Part shown: positions 8,882 through 21,065 of the stretch, one piece after another
How the letters are laid out: each line of letters starts with the position of its first letter
How positions within the stretch are numbered: position 1 is the stretch's first letter
Source of the DNA: Typha latifolia
Taxonomy: Eukaryota; Streptophyta; Magnoliopsida; Poales; Typhaceae
NCBI GenBank assembly: GCA_019914945.1
Contig: CM034100.1
Coordinates: 9,249,096 to 9,313,095 of the forward strand
Length of the DNA stretch: 64,000 bases
Direction: 5' to 3'
The notes under the pieces: generated by a model
What the model saw: only the letters and a program-made list of their open reading frames with translations
Told to the model about the DNA's origin: nothing
Database searches by the model: none
Translations under genes and position numbers: made by a program

Positions 8882-9174
8882 TGATACATTTAGTTAGATC
8901 TTTTCTTATTGCATTAGTTGTTTATTTTCATTAAAATAAAATTCCTGTAGGTCGCATTTGAATGTGAAAGTGGTCGCGTTCAAACACCCTTGTGAACGCT
9001 TGCATTAGGTTTGCAAAAACGGAGCATGCAAAATGTGTGTTCGAACGCGGTCAGGCGCGTTCGAACGCCACGTTCGAACACCTGCATCATGTTCGCACAT
9101 ATAGAGAATGCCTTTTGTGCATTCGAACGCGATCGGGTGCGTTCGAATGCAATCAACAAAAATCTTCTAGAATT
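8882..9174 (+). repeat. A1 3' LTR, truncated
   Basis: Starts TGATACATTTAG right after the polypurine tract and runs through the TTCGAA modules to CTAGAATTAG. It then breaks into family-C sequence. U5 and the TATA region are missing. Confidence 0.8.
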
Positions 9175-10106
9175 AGAGATGAGTTCTTGGTCCTCCATGG
9201 CTATGATCTCTCCTGGGTTAGCTTTGGATCACGTGTTCACCATTGTCCGAGGAACGTCCGCTCTGATACCAATGTTACCGACCAAATCTGGAATGATCCA
9301 TCAGTAGGATGATTATGAAAATTTAGATCGTGAGTTAGGGTTCTAATGGATCTGGTTTCACCTAAATCAGAGGTCAAGATGAAAAGATAAAAATAAAATA
9401 GTGGAGATAGGTCAGGAAGGGCATAACGGTAATTTTGACGTTGCGGTGGTTGCTAGAGGGTGGTGGATGGCCAAGGGTGGTGGATGGCCAAGGGTGGTTG
9501 CTGGAGGTAGGATGTGGATAGGGTTTGGATGCTTGAAGGGTATCTACAGTTATGGTATACTCTTATTAAGATAAAGACAATCCAACGATTAATGTAAAAA
9601 GATAAGGACGAGAATAGTAACTGGTTAAACTCATATTTCTCTCCATTCAATTCCCTTTCATCCATACATGTCCACCACTCCTATTTATAGGAGTAAAAAT
9701 TCATAGCTAATCGGATCCACATGCGGATTATCCGATTTATTTGAAATTCAAACAACAAGATAAAGCTAGCTAACTAACTAAATCAGCCTTATTTATATTT
9801 CTTGAATTAATCCTTCATTTCTCCATAGATAGATTCCGAATCTGGAAAAGTCATCAATACAAAAGGTGTAGATTTGGAGGTTGGCGATCTTATCTCGCTG
9901 GTTTAATATTATTCGGACATCTATAGAATATTCTGAGAATATTTTTCTGAAACTGCGGAGAGCTGGATTTAGCTAATTAAATAAAATCCTAACCTTCTAA
10001 CTAAACCAAATAAGCAAATAAGATAATTAGACTCAATCTATTGACTCTAATCTCTCCTTGGTGTGATTCAATCTGACTAGGTTCGCATCAAGTCACCATG
10101 CCTACA
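9175..10106 (-). mobile_element. Family-C LTR plus leader and gag start, truncated
   Basis: On the minus strand: an LTR of 834 bp (10106 to 9273) with ends TGTAGGCATGG and GGTCGGTAACA, a 1-bp spacer, the PBS TGGTATCAGAGC (9260-9271 as its complement), a short leader, and an ATG at 9198 starting a gag-like frame. The frame is cut after about eight codons where family-A LTR sequence begins. A TATA box CTATAAATAG lies at 9681-9690. A duplicated 17-bp segment (TGGTGGATGGCCAAGGG) is near 9460-9500. A related LTR lies at 49370-50400. Confidence 0.65.
9681..9690 (-). promoter_or_regulatory. TATA box of the family-C LTR
   Basis: CTATAAATAG on the minus strand, about 410 bp before the LTR end. This is a plausible core promoter of the LTR. 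Confidence 0.55.
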
Positions 10107-12314
10107 TCACGCATTAGATCGATGGTGCTTCGAACGACTTTGCGAACGCCTGCATCAGGTTCACAAAAATAGATAACTTGAAATGCGCATTTGAATGCGG
10201 TCGGGCGCATTCGAATGCCTACATCGTGTTCGCATCAACAAAAAACGTCTTTTGTGCGTTCAAATACGATCGGCCGCATTCGAAAGTGATCGGCGGGAAT
10301 CCTTTAGAATTAGGGTTAATAATTATTATTTTGGCTTATTTGTGACACCCAACTCTAAACACGTGCATAGAACGAGCCCACACGGCACGTGCGTAGCACC
10401 TGACTATTTGGTTAGATACTAACAATCAAATAAACCTGTAGCAACATTATAATTTTATCCACAACCTCTAAATTAAGAATAACTCAAGTCTCACTGTCAA
10501 CAGCATATAAATAACCCTACATGGGCACTACACAGGCCACAACACATCATCAAGATCTTTTCACAACTATATCTACACAACAGTAGTATATACATAATTA
10601 TACAAGTACAATGTCACCTGCTAAAATATAAGACAAGGATACAGATACACTTTGGAGGATTTCCACTAGTACATCGGATAAGATAACTCATCTCGCATAT
10701 AACACTAACCCCACTCTACTCCACACTCACCGGCAAGACCTCTAAGGGAGTATCCTGCTCCTCTCGTTCACCTGGGTTTTTGGAAAAGAGAAAAACAAGA
10801 GAGTCATGAGCTAAAGGCTTAGTGAATAGACCTTACCCCGAATCAGTGATGTCAAACAGAGAGTAAATCAAGTACTGGATAATATGAATCAGAAAGAGTA
10901 TCATGTCATGAATGAGTAAATGACTGTGTCATCAATAATACATAAATGAAATATAGATAACATGTCATAACTGATAAGAATACATAATCCTCGACAATGA
11001 ATAAACAGGTCACCACGTCATATGATCCTCATAACTCTCTCTCAAATATGATATATGATGCATGCCGACCATGACCACGTTATGATATCAAATGCAATCA
11101 TATGTGATGTATATTAACCACTCAATAATCAGGTATGTCAGATAATAATGAAATCATATGCATTTCTCAACATCACGATCATCACCGACATCTCGGTATA
11201 ATATCATCATACTAGACCGCTGTGCACAGTCAATACCTGGTACCCGGTCTCAACATCACAGTTAGACTAACGACCTCGGACGTAAGGCCAACAGGATTGC
11301 GACTATGTCGAGCGATCAATCATCCACCAAGCGCGTCCTAACCCTCGCGCCCACTCGAGTATCCTCACGCTTTCTATCAACTATCCTATCAATCACATTT
11401 CATGCTTTCCTTCTAAATGTTAGATCACATGCATATATCCAATACGATAACGAGTCAATGCATTGTAGGAATTTAGGTGGAATAGGAATCAAGAGAAAAA
11501 TGATGCAATGTAGACTCTAACTATGTATCTAACCCATGCATACTCCACTCCTACTAGTCTATCACATGCACACTCATACTAGAAATCACTACGATAGAAA
11601 GTCATAACAGTATAATCATCTCTAATCATCTCTATTTATCATCATCATACTCATATCCAAGATCAACCTAATTCTATGCATGATAAAAATATGCTCGACT
11701 GTAATCATCTCTAGATAAAGTCATATAATCATGCTGGAGGCCAAAACATGCATGTACATAATATATAATATAATCTAATTTGAGAAAGGCGTCTAGGGGA
11801 TAAGACTACTCACACCACTGCAAATACCAAACCACCACTCGTTCACGCTGCTACGATAACGATCAAGCCTCAATAGCTAGGTCCACAGGGTCTTGAATAG
11901 GGGGGTCGGGATCTGAAATTATTTATAACAAATATGTCAGTTTTTCTATTAATTAAAATTAACCCAACAAAATGATAGTTTCTTATTGTAATTATGTACT
12001 CTTCATTTCTATATTTGTTTTTGTTATTTATTAATCATGATTATATTATTTAATTGTGTATTTAAAATATATTTTATCTGTCTATTATTCTCTTTGATAA
12101 TTAAGAAAATAAGAATTAAGTTACTGCAATTAATTATGTAAGAATATACGTACATAACCCTAATAATTACTATTACCTACTTAGGATTAAAATAATAATT
12201 TATATTGCAGGTATTTTGCTAAACATGATATAATTAGAATTATATACTAACTATGATACAATTATATTTAATTTGTATAACTTAAATACATTAAATTAAC
12301 TAAGCTAAACTAAT

Positions 12315-12319
<5 letters not shown>

Positions 12320-12352
<33 letters not shown>
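12320..12352. repeat. (AT)n microsatellite
   Basis: An uninterrupted TA dinucleotide run of about 33 bp inside element X. Confidence 0.95.
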
Positions 12353-12355
<3 letters not shown>

Positions 12356-12362
12356 GTATATA

Positions 12363-12383
12363 GTGCTGGGCTCAGCCCAGCAC
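12363..12383. repeat. Perfect hairpin GTGCTGGGCT / AGCCCAGCAC
   Basis: Two 10-bp arms separated by one base. The same CCCAGCAC half-sites occur in elements W (near 22484) and Z (near 29090), so the hairpin is a conserved part of the family-D LTR. Confidence 0.85.
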
Positions 12384-12435
12384 CATGCACAGCAAGGCGC
12401 TGGGCCGAGCCTAGCACCCTTTGCAGAGTGCAGTC

Positions 12436-12540
12436 AAGGAGAGAAGGGAAGAAGGAGGAGGAGAGGAAGAAGAAAGAGAAGAAGAAGAAGAAGAAGAAGA
12501 AGAAGAAGGAGAAGAAGAAGAAAGAAGAAGAAGAAGAAGG
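12436..12540. repeat. Homopurine tract (GAA-rich)
   Basis: About 105 bp of A and G only on the + strand, mostly GAA and GGA units. Pyrimidine counterparts occur in W (about 15270-15345) and Z (about 28985-29065), with similar placement. Confidence 0.9.
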
Positions 12541-12652
12541 TTGGGCCATGGGGGAGGGGTGCAGCCGCTGGTGGCCACTTAGCGGTCGGCCTCTCGCCGA
12601 CGGCTCAACCCTCCGGCGGTCCGAGAGAAAGCCGATAAAGAGAGAAAGAGAG

Positions 12653-12653
<1 letters not shown>

Positions 12654-12697
<44 letters not shown>

Positions 12698-12700
12698 GAA
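12654..12700. repeat. (GA)n microsatellite
   Basis: A GA run with one interruption. Further GA tracts lie at about 12780-12850. The overlapping long ORFs here are low-complexity artefacts. Confidence 0.9.
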
Positions 12701-13621
12701 GGAGGAGGGAAGGAGGAGGGAAGCTCATCGGCGTTAGTGGATGTGGTGGCGACAGCGGGTAGAGAGAGAGAGGAGTGTTAGAGAGAGAGAGAGAGAGAAA
12801 AAGAGGAAGATGAGAATAAATCCGAGAGAGAGAGAGAAAGAGAGAGAGAGAAACGGTGGGGAGGGGGCTACGGCGGCGGCGGCAAGGGCCCACCGCGCCA
12901 GCTGGCTCGGCCAAGTTAGCCGGGCCAGCGCTTGGGGCGCGTGGCGCCCATCACCGCTGCCACTGCATGGCACGAGCTATCATGCCATGTAGTGCAGTTT
13001 CTTTTTTTTATACTTGGGCTTGGGTTATTACATTATTGGCTACCCTCTATAAAGGTGTGGATAGCAGCCAAAATTATTATGCTATTAGATTATTAGTTTC
13101 TTGCCTCCTATCTTCTCTCTATCTTCTCTACCCTAATCTCCCTCCCCCCTCTTCACCAACCTACCACCTCTACCGTTGGCAAGGTTTCTTCTAACTTCCA
13201 ATCTCTCTCGTCTGTCAATTCCTCCCTCTTCTTTGAGATCTCAACCACTTCTTCCCCTTCATCTTTATCTCTTAAACTACATCCATCATCCACCCTCATC
13301 TCCATTATCATCCATAACCCTAACATGCACTCCACCCATCACCACCACCATCATCCGCACTATATTATATTTTCGTCCTAGTTTTAGTTCGAATCAGTGA
13401 AAGGCATAAATACTAAAGTTGTAGATCAGGAAGTTACGGATCGAACTCAATTGGTTCGTAATTTTCTGACTATAGGAAAATATTTGGTGAATATGTTTCC
13501 TCGATTGTGCAAACTGCTTTCTACAATAAATCTAGATCTTGAACGAGCCGTTTCGTAGCCTATCATTGGTATCAAATTCCAGCTAAACCTCAAACCTCCA
13601 TTAATAGTTGAAACAAGAAAG

Positions 13622-14853
13622 ATGACGTCGACAAGGAGACCAATGGAGAGCACACCGACAAGGGAAGACTTAATCCACGATAACCTTAACCGTGAGGCCG
13701 ATTCCCTTGGAGCAACCACAGTAGGACCGAGTCAACCAACGTCCATGAGTGTGAACATAGGCTTGGCAAATGAACTTAGGGGCGTGTTCCAAGCATTGCT
13801 GCATAGGGTTGACGCCATGCAGAATGATCATTATGCTTTAAAGGAATATGTCATGAACCGATCAGCTTCTCATCTTCTCGACGAAGATCGATGCCTTAAG
13901 AAGGATCAGTGGTGGGACCACACCGAACCGATACCCCATAGTTCCAGGTGTGACATATTAATGCCAATGATCCTCTTTTACCTATTCCTACACATCATCC
14001 CCTATCTCTGATACACAAACCAAGACCGGCGGTGGTGGAACCTGAGAGGCGTGCGACACTGATGCACTTCGTCAATGAAGAGGATTGGCACTTAGAGGAT
14101 AATGTTGATCCCTTTAGAGATGGTGATGGACATGCTCAAGAATTTAGAGAAGGAGATCAACAAGCACAAAGGTTTAGACCGGAACCAAGGATCTTTCGCC
14201 AACCCAACAATGCTATCCGAGGGAGAACCGCACGCTTGGACTTCCCAAAATTCCAAGGCGGCGATCCGATGGATTGGATATTTCAAGTGGAACAATATTT
14301 TGCTTGTCAAGGGACAGCAGAGGATGCAAAAGTCAAAATGGCAAGCTTTCACCTCCAAGGAATGGCATTGCATTATTATAGATTGGCTATTCATGGTGGA
14401 CGATTTACTCATTGGGCTGACTTTTGAAGGAAGATTACACGCAGATTTGAGACAGCAACATGCAAAGATTTTGCCACCACATTAAGCAAGATGGTTTAGA
14501 GGATGACTATTTTAGAGTATCAAGCTGAATTTGAAAGAGTTAGTAGTAGATGTGAGCCACCTTGGCTCTAACCGACATTGATAAGTACATTCATTTTAGG
14601 GCTGCAGGATGAGATACAAGCGGATGTTAGTGCTCTTTGTCCTACCACTCTTGAAGAGGCCTTTGAGAAGGCCGTGAGGATGGAGCAAAAGAATAGGGTT
14701 CTCAATTTTACGGGTTCAAAGACAGCGGCTGCTAGTACTAGACCATGACCACCTTTGAGACATTCTTCCGATGTTAGAGGAGGCATAAGACCCCCCCCCC
14801 TCCCCCCGTTCAAACTCTCACACATGCCCAGGTGGAGGAGAAAAGAGCGAAAA
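13622..14853 (+). pseudogene. A2 gag (frameshifted, cut by element W)
   Basis: Starts MTSTRRPMESTPTREDLIHD at 13622, about 55 bp after the PBS. The family's usual ATG a few codons earlier is mutated to ATA. The N-terminal ORF runs to 14011, then a frameshift. 14032-14427 holds the central gag region (RLDFPKFQGGDPMDWIFQVEQYF, then FHLQGMALHYYRL), which is the retrotransposon gag domain. Further stops follow. 14760-14853 is the proline/threonine linker, with an expanded run of C at about 14788-14805. The frame is cut at the W insertion and continues at 24943. Confidence 0.8.
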
Positions 14854-15865
14854 TGTAACAACCTATTCTTAAAAAACATTTGCGTGGCATGATGTGGCCG
14901 ACCTCAAGCTATGCTTGGGTGGCACGAGCTGAGGGTGCCATGCACCCCCCAATCACTGGCCCAGCCAACCATGCTAGGCCAGCTAGCTCCGGTGAGCCCG
15001 TCGATGCCGCAGCCACAACGCCGACGCCCCTACCGCCTTCTCTCTCTCTCTCTTTATATATATATATATATATATATATCTTTCTCTCTCTCGGTCACCC
15101 TCTCACTCTACTTTCTCTCACACTCTCTTTTTCTCCTCATTGTCGACACCGGTCCACCGCCACCTCCCCTTGAACCGACAACACCGGTGAGCTGAGCCAC
15201 CGGTGAGTGGCCCGGCCGCTGGCTGGCCAGCAGCGGCCGGTGCCATCCCCTCCGGTGCCCTCCTTCCTTCTACTCCTCTTCTTCTTCTTTCTTCTTTCTT
15301 TCTTTCTCTTCTTCCCTTCTTCTGCTCCATTCTCAACCCCTCCTCCTCTTCTTGCTGCAAGAGTGTGATACACTTAGATAGGATATTTTCTTATTGCATT
15401 AGGTGTTTATTTTCATTAAAATAAAATTCTTGTAGGTCACGTTCGAATACAAGAGGGGTCGCGTTCGAACGCCCTTACGAATGTTTGCATCAGGTTTGCA
15501 AATACAGAGAACACATATTGTGCGTTCGAACGCAGTCGGACGAGTTCGAACGCCGCATTCGAATGTTTGCATCATGTTCGCACGTACAAAGAACGTGTTT
15601 TGGTGCGTTCAAACGTGATTGGGCATGTTCGAACGCGATCGATGGGAAAGTTCTAGAATTAGAGTTTCATATTGTTTTAGGATTTGTTGGCTAGCCTCTA
15701 TATATATGTGGATGGCAGCCAAATTTAGTATGCTATTAAAATATTGATTTCTTGCCTCTCTATTATATATATACCCTAATCTCCCACATCGATTTCACTA
15801 TCCTTTCACCTCTATCGTTGGCAAGGTTTTTCCTAACTTCTAATCTCCCTTGATTGTCGAGCCAC

Positions 15866-16718
15866 TGATAAGCTCTGACACCAAATTGATAAGATCTAGA
15901 ACCAAAAGATCGGATACAGAATAATTCCTTAAGATCTAAATTTATTGTAGGAAGTAGTCCGCGCAACTGTGGGAAAATATTCATCATATATTCTCCTTTA
16001 GTTAGACAATTACGAAGCCAATTGGGTTGGATCCATAACATCCTAATCTACAACTTTCATATTTACGCCCTTCACAGTTAGAACTTTAGCAGGGACGAAA
16101 ACACAGAATAACATGGGTGATAGTGGGGGGTGATGGTGGTGGTGACGGGTGGAGTAGATGTTAGGCTTATAGAGATGAGGGTGGATTGTGGAATTGATTA
16201 AGGGAAGTAGATGAGGGGAACGAAGTGATCGAAATCCTAAAGAAGAGAGGTGGCTCGATAGTCGAGGGAGATTAGACGCGAGGAGAAACCTTACCAACGT
16301 TAGAGGTGGAAGGATATTGAAGAGGGAGGAGGGAGAAATCTAGAGAGAAGATAGGAGGCAAGAAATCAATAATCCAATAGCATAATGAAGTTGGTTTCCA
16401 TCCACATATTTATAGAGGCTAGCCAACAAGTCCTAAAACAATATAAAACCCTAATTCTAGAAGATTCCCGTCGATCGCATTCAAACATGCCCGATCGCAT
16501 TTAAACACACTCAAAAAAGCCCTTCTCTGGATTTGCGAACGCGACACAGGCATTCGAACGCGAGCGTTCACAAGGCATTCGAACGCGAGCATTCACAAGG
16601 CGTTCACAAGGGCGTTCGAACGCAACTCCACCTGCGTTTGAACGCGACCAATAAGAATTTTATTTAAATAAAAATAAACAACTAATGCAATAAGAAAATA
16701 TCTTAACTAAGTGTATCA
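15866..16718 (-). mobile_element. Reversed solo LTR of family A nested in the A-full 5' LTR
   Basis: On the minus strand it starts TGATACACTTAGTTAAG (16718) and ends GAGCTTATCA (15866). It is flanked by GCCAC (15861-15865) and GTCAC (16719-16723), a target-site duplication with one difference. The host LTR reads across (GTCGAGCCAC, then CCCTCTTCTTTGGG). One PBS-like unit (TATCAATTTGGTGTCAGAGC) lies inside its end, before the terminal TATCA. Confidence 0.85.
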
Positions 16719-17154
16719 GTCACCCCTCTTCTTTGGGATCTCGACCAGTTCGTTCCCTTTGTCTATATCCCTTAATCACATCCACCATCCACCTTTATCT
16801 CCATACCCATCCATAACCCTAACATCCACTCCCGTCACCACCACCATCACCCACGTTATTCCATGTTTTCGTCTCTGCTATAGTTCGAATCTATAAAGGG
16901 CATAAATACTAAAGTTGTAGATCAGGAAGTTACGGATCTAACCTAGTTCGTAATTTTCTTACTACCAAAGAATATTTTACAAATATTTTTCTACAGTCGC
17001 ACAAACTGATTTTTGTAGTACATCCATATCTTGAAAGAATCATTGCGTAGCCTATCTTTGGTTCAAGAACTCATCAAGTGGTATCCGAACTTATCAATTG
17101 GTATCAGAGCTTACCAATTTGGTTTTAGAGCATGCGAACCTCAGACCTCCATTA

Positions 17155-18627
17155 ATGGTTGAAATAAGGAAGATGACATCAATAAGGAAAACTATGGAGA
17201 GCACATCGACAAGGGAGGACTCAATCCATGATGACCCTAATCGTGAGGTCAATTACTTTGGAGCAACCATGGCAGGACTGAGACAACCAACGTCCATGAG
17301 TGCGAATATTGATGAAATTAGGGGCATGTTCCATACATTGATGGATAGAGTTGACTCAATTCAAAAAGATCACAATGATTTTAAAGGATATGTCAAGAAC
17401 CGATTTGATTCGTTATCTCCTCGAAGGCGATCAGAGTTCAAAGAAGGACCAGCAATGGGACCTCATCGAACTGATACCCCACAAGTCCAAGTGCATCATG
17501 CGAGTGTCAATGATCCCCTCTTACATATGCCCATACATTATTCCCCACCTCCGTTGCAAAACCCAAGACCGACGGTGGTGGAATCCGAGAGGCATGCGGC
17601 ACTGGCGCACTTCGTCGATGAGGAGAATTGGCACTATGAGGATGAGGTTGATCCCTATGGAGATGGTGATGGACGTGCTCGAGGAATTATAGAAGGTGAG
17701 TAACTTGCACAAAGGTTTAGACCGGAACCAAATATCTTTCGCGAACCTAACAATGCTATTCGAGGGAGAACTGCATGCTTGGAAGTTCCAAAATTCCAAG
17801 ACGGTGATCCAATGGATTGGCTGTTTTTTGTTGAACAATATTTTGATTGTCAAAGTACAAAGGAAGATGCAAAAGTTCATATGGCAAGCTTTCACCTCCA
17901 AGGAACAGCATTGCATTGGTATAGATCGATTCTTCATGATGGTGGATTTACTTGATGGGTTGATTTTTGCAGGAGGATTACACACAGATTTGGGACAGCG
18001 GCATATGAAGATTTTGCTGCCACATTAATCAAGATAGTCCATAGGACAACCGTATTGGAGTACCAAGTTGAGTTTGAAAGAGTTAGTAGTCGTTGTGAGC
18101 CATCGTAGCCTAAATGGACATTGATGAGTACATTTATTTCAGGGCTGTGAGATGAGATACAAGTAGACGTTCGTGCTCTATGTCCTACTACTCTTGAGGA
18201 GGCCTTTGAGAAAGCCGTGAGGATAGAACAAAAGCATAGGGCTCTAAAGATGGCAGCGAAACCAAATTGGGGCAACCGAGATGGGCGGTTTGGACCTAGA
18301 ACGCCGGCTGGAAATTTTACGGTTTCAAAAATAGCGGCTGGGAGTACTAGACCATGACCACCTTTGAGACCTTCTTCCAATGTTAGACGAGGCACAAGAC
18401 CCCCCGTTCGAACTCTCACACCTGCCCAGGTGGAGGAGCGAAGAGTGAAGGGACTTTGCTTTCGATGTATTGAGCATTTCACCCTCGATCATCGGTGTTC
18501 TAAACCAATTGGGAGTGTGATGCTTATCGACGGTCTTGAGGAGGATGATGAAGTTGTTGATGATGGAGAGTGTCCAGAAGAGGTCCATGACGAGACCGTT
18601 GAGGAGGGCATGGAGGAAGATATCTAA
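17155..18627 (+). pseudogene. A-full gag
   Basis: The ATG at 17155 begins MVEIRKMTSIRKTMESTS, the family-A gag start. An open frame reaches 17703 and covers the N-terminal third. After a stop and a frameshift the gag core is visible in other frames (17760-18030). The region EYQVEFERVSSRCEP follows near 18055, where a TAG replaces a tryptophan codon. 18364-18627 is the C-terminal part with [20 protein letters not shown], a zinc-knuckle-like C-x2-C...H-x-C pattern, and an acidic tail. Not functional. Confidence 0.8.
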
Positions 18628-19269
18628 GCTGAAATATCAATGCATGCATATTCAGGTACTTCCGCGCTGAGAAAGTTATGAGTAGACGGACTCGTTAGGA
18701 AGCATTGTGTGCACATCCTCATCGATTCGGAGAGTACACATAATTTTCTAGATGAGAGGTTAGTGAGGAGATTAGGTTTAGATGCTAAGCCGACCACGGG
18801 ATTTGACGTTGCTATTGGAGACGACATGAAGGTTAAGGCAGAGAGCTTGTGACGCCAGGTCGGTATACAAGTGCAAGGACACGATATCATTGTTGACTAA
18901 TATCTGTTGGCGCTGCGAGGAGTGGACATTGTCCTTGGTGCTCAGTGGTTACAGAGTTTGGGACCTATCACATTTGATTTTCGGAGCATGTGGATGAAAT
19001 ATAAACAAGGAAACAAAGATGTGCAGCTTGATGATCTTCGGTCTTTGCCGATTCCTACAATGCAGCCTATGATGGGGCTGCCTTGTGTGTATGATTTGGC
19101 CTATCTTTTTCAGTTAAGACTAGCAAGAGATGAGCCTCAAACGAGTGCAGGTACTACCATTGAATTGTCTAATTTATTTGATAATTTTTCTGGACTATTT
19201 GAGGAGTTACAGGAGTTGCCACCGAGGAGAGCGGTGGACCATCGCATAGAGATTATACCTAGGGCTGCA
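18628..19269 (+). pseudogene. A-full protease and linker
   Basis: The retropepsin core near 18709-18760 reads [17 protein letters not shown], so the catalytic DSG has become DSE. Stops at 18679 (TGA), 18850 (TGA) and 18898 (TAA) break the frame. The second half (MALRGVDIVLGAQWLQSLG, from 18907) is open and continues through the PR-RT linker to 19447. Confidence 0.75.
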
Positions 19270-20360
19270 CTGGCGAACGTGAGGCCATATCGGTATCCAC
19301 ATGTGCAAAAAGAAATTATCTCAAAGATGGTTGCCAAGATGTTGGAGCAAGGCCTTATTCAACCAAGTCATAGCTCATACTCATCCCCATGCTATTGCTG
19401 CGAAAAAGGGATGGAACATGGCATTTTTATGTCGACTATCGGGCACTAAATGCTATTACCGTCAAGGACCGGTATCCCATTCCGGTTATCGAGGAGTTGC
19501 TGGACGAGCTTGCAGGGGCTGCTATATTTAGTAAGCTTGACTTGAAGGTCGGGTATCATCAAATTAGAGTTTACCCGGCGAATATGCACAAAACTGTATT
19601 TCACCGGATGTGCATTACGAGTTTCGGGTGATGCCTTTTGGTCTCACCAATGTTCTAGCTACCTTTGAATGCCCTATGAATGATATATTTTGGACTCTTT
19701 TGCGAAGGTATGTCTTGGTATTTTTTGACGATATTTTAGTGTATAGCAGGACTGAATTGGAGCATTGGCGATATTTGGAGGATGTGCTGAATTTGTAATT
19801 TGTTGAAGCAAAACCACTTGAAAATCAAGAAGTCCAAGTTCCTATGGGGAGTACCACAAGTGGAGTATTTAGGCCACATCATTTCAGCGGATGGTGTAGT
19901 GGCGGATTCTCAAAAGGTTACATGTATGACTCTTTTAGATGGACGGATGAAGCCAGTTCAGCCTTTAAAAAACTAAAAACAGCAATGACGACGGCACACG
20001 TTCTAGTGCTACTGGACTTCACCAAAGAGTTCATTGTGGAATGTGATGCATCGGGTGTTGGCATAGGAGCTGTACTAATGCAAGGAGGATGTCCCATATC
20101 CTTTCTTAGTAAGGCTTTATTACCAAAATCTCAGCAATTATCGACTTATGAGAAAGAGATGTTGGCAATTCTCCATACGGTGACAAAGTGGAGGCCTTAT
20201 TTGATAGGTAAACGATTCATTATCCGAACTGATCAAAGGAGCCATTCATATATGGGACAGCGCATACACACGCCGTCACAGCAGTGATGGGTCACAAAAT
20301 TGCTGGGGTAAGATTATGAAATCCAATATAAGAAGGGAACGGAAAATAAAGCGGCGGATG
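19270..20360 (+). pseudogene. A-full reverse transcriptase and RNase H
   Basis: RT runs from NVRPYRYPHVQKEIISKM (about 19279). A frameshift near 19390 separates SSPCY from the KRDGTWHFYVDYRALNAI frame. [20 protein letters not shown] and MPFGLTNV follow. The catalytic strand [12 protein letters not shown] near 19726 keeps both aspartates. After about 19800 there are a frameshift and a deletion of the connection region. RNase H (about 19930-20287) keeps ECDASGVGIGAVL near 20040. It is the best-preserved RT core in the window, but not a continuous frame. Confidence 0.8.
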
Positions 20361-21065
20361 CACTATCGTGCCAACTCGATACCACTGAGCTTGCAGCCTA
20401 TTCTTCTCCTACCTTTTCCTTCCTTAACGAGCTGAGGTATGCATATACATCTATCCCAAATATTTTGAGATTGTTGCAGGAGGTGATGGATGATCCGAAG
20501 CGCATCTAGAGTTGGAAAATCGAGGCGGATGCATTCGAGTGCCCGCAAATGATAGATTGCGGCAGAAATTGTTGGAGCACTTCCACCATACTCCAGAGGC
20601 TGGTCATGAGAGTGTCTTGAGGACATATGGGAGAATATATTAGAGTTGCACATGACTAGGATTGAAGTGAGGAGTTTTGTCCGTGCTTGCGAAGTCTGTC
20701 AAAGGGCTAAGGCAACCACATTGAAACCTGCCAGATTACTTTAGCCTTTACCTATACCGGACCGTGTTTGGGAAGATTTTTCTATGGATTTCATAGAGGG
20801 TCTTCCGCTAGCACATGGTTATTATGTTATCTTTGTGGTGGTTAACAGATTGAGTAAGTATGCGCACATTTTGACATTGTCACATCCGTTTTCAGTCAAG
20901 TCGGTGGCTGAAATTTTTGTTAGAGATGTTGCTCAGTTACATGGCATACCACACACGATTGTCTCGGATCGTGATCGTGTATTTATGAGTGACTTTTGGA
21001 CTGAGTTTTTTAGATTTTAGGGGACTCGGTTGAAATTCAGTTCGGCCTACCATCCACAGACGGAC
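20361..21065 (+). pseudogene. A-full integrase HHCC and core
   Basis: The HHCC zinc region lies at about 20540-20720, broken by a small deletion near 20500. The catalytic core lies at 20784-21056: DFIEGLPLAHGY, IFVVVNRLSKYAH, then IVSDRDRVFMSDFWTEFF. A TAG at 21018 and a deletion at about 21066 remove the HPQTDGQTE block and the last catalytic glutamate region. Confidence 0.8.

Larger units (their letters stand above)
10341..13032 (-). mobile_element. Element X: 2.7-kb solo LTR (family D)
   Basis: A precise 2692-bp insertion with the perfect target-site duplication TTATT (10336-10340 and 13033-13037). It starts TGTGACACCC and ends GGGTTATTACA, so the ends form an imperfect inverted repeat of TG...CA type. 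There are no coding domains. The 5-bp TSD, TG...CA ends and long non-coding body fit a giant solo LTR such as those of Tekay/Del chromoviruses; that family assignment is inference. It contains an AT microsatellite, a homopurine tract, (GA)n tracts and a perfect hairpin. Element W runs in the opposite orientation. Confidence 0.75.
10107..13565 (+). repeat. A2 5' LTR, left-truncated and split by element X
   Basis: LTR sequence is recognisable from about 10126 (the TTCGAA modules) to 10340. It is interrupted by element X (10341-13032) and resumes at 13033 with TTATTGGCTACCCTC. It ends CCTATCA at 13565. A PBS-like TGGTATCAAATT follows at 13567, with two or three mismatches to the tRNA-iMet site. 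The left end of U3 was lost at the junction with family C. Confidence 0.75.

Noticed and set aside
12314..12992. Several long ORFs rich in K/E/R or F/S/L
   Set aside because: They are translations of (GAA)n, (GA)n and (TA)n microsatellites inside a non-coding LTR.
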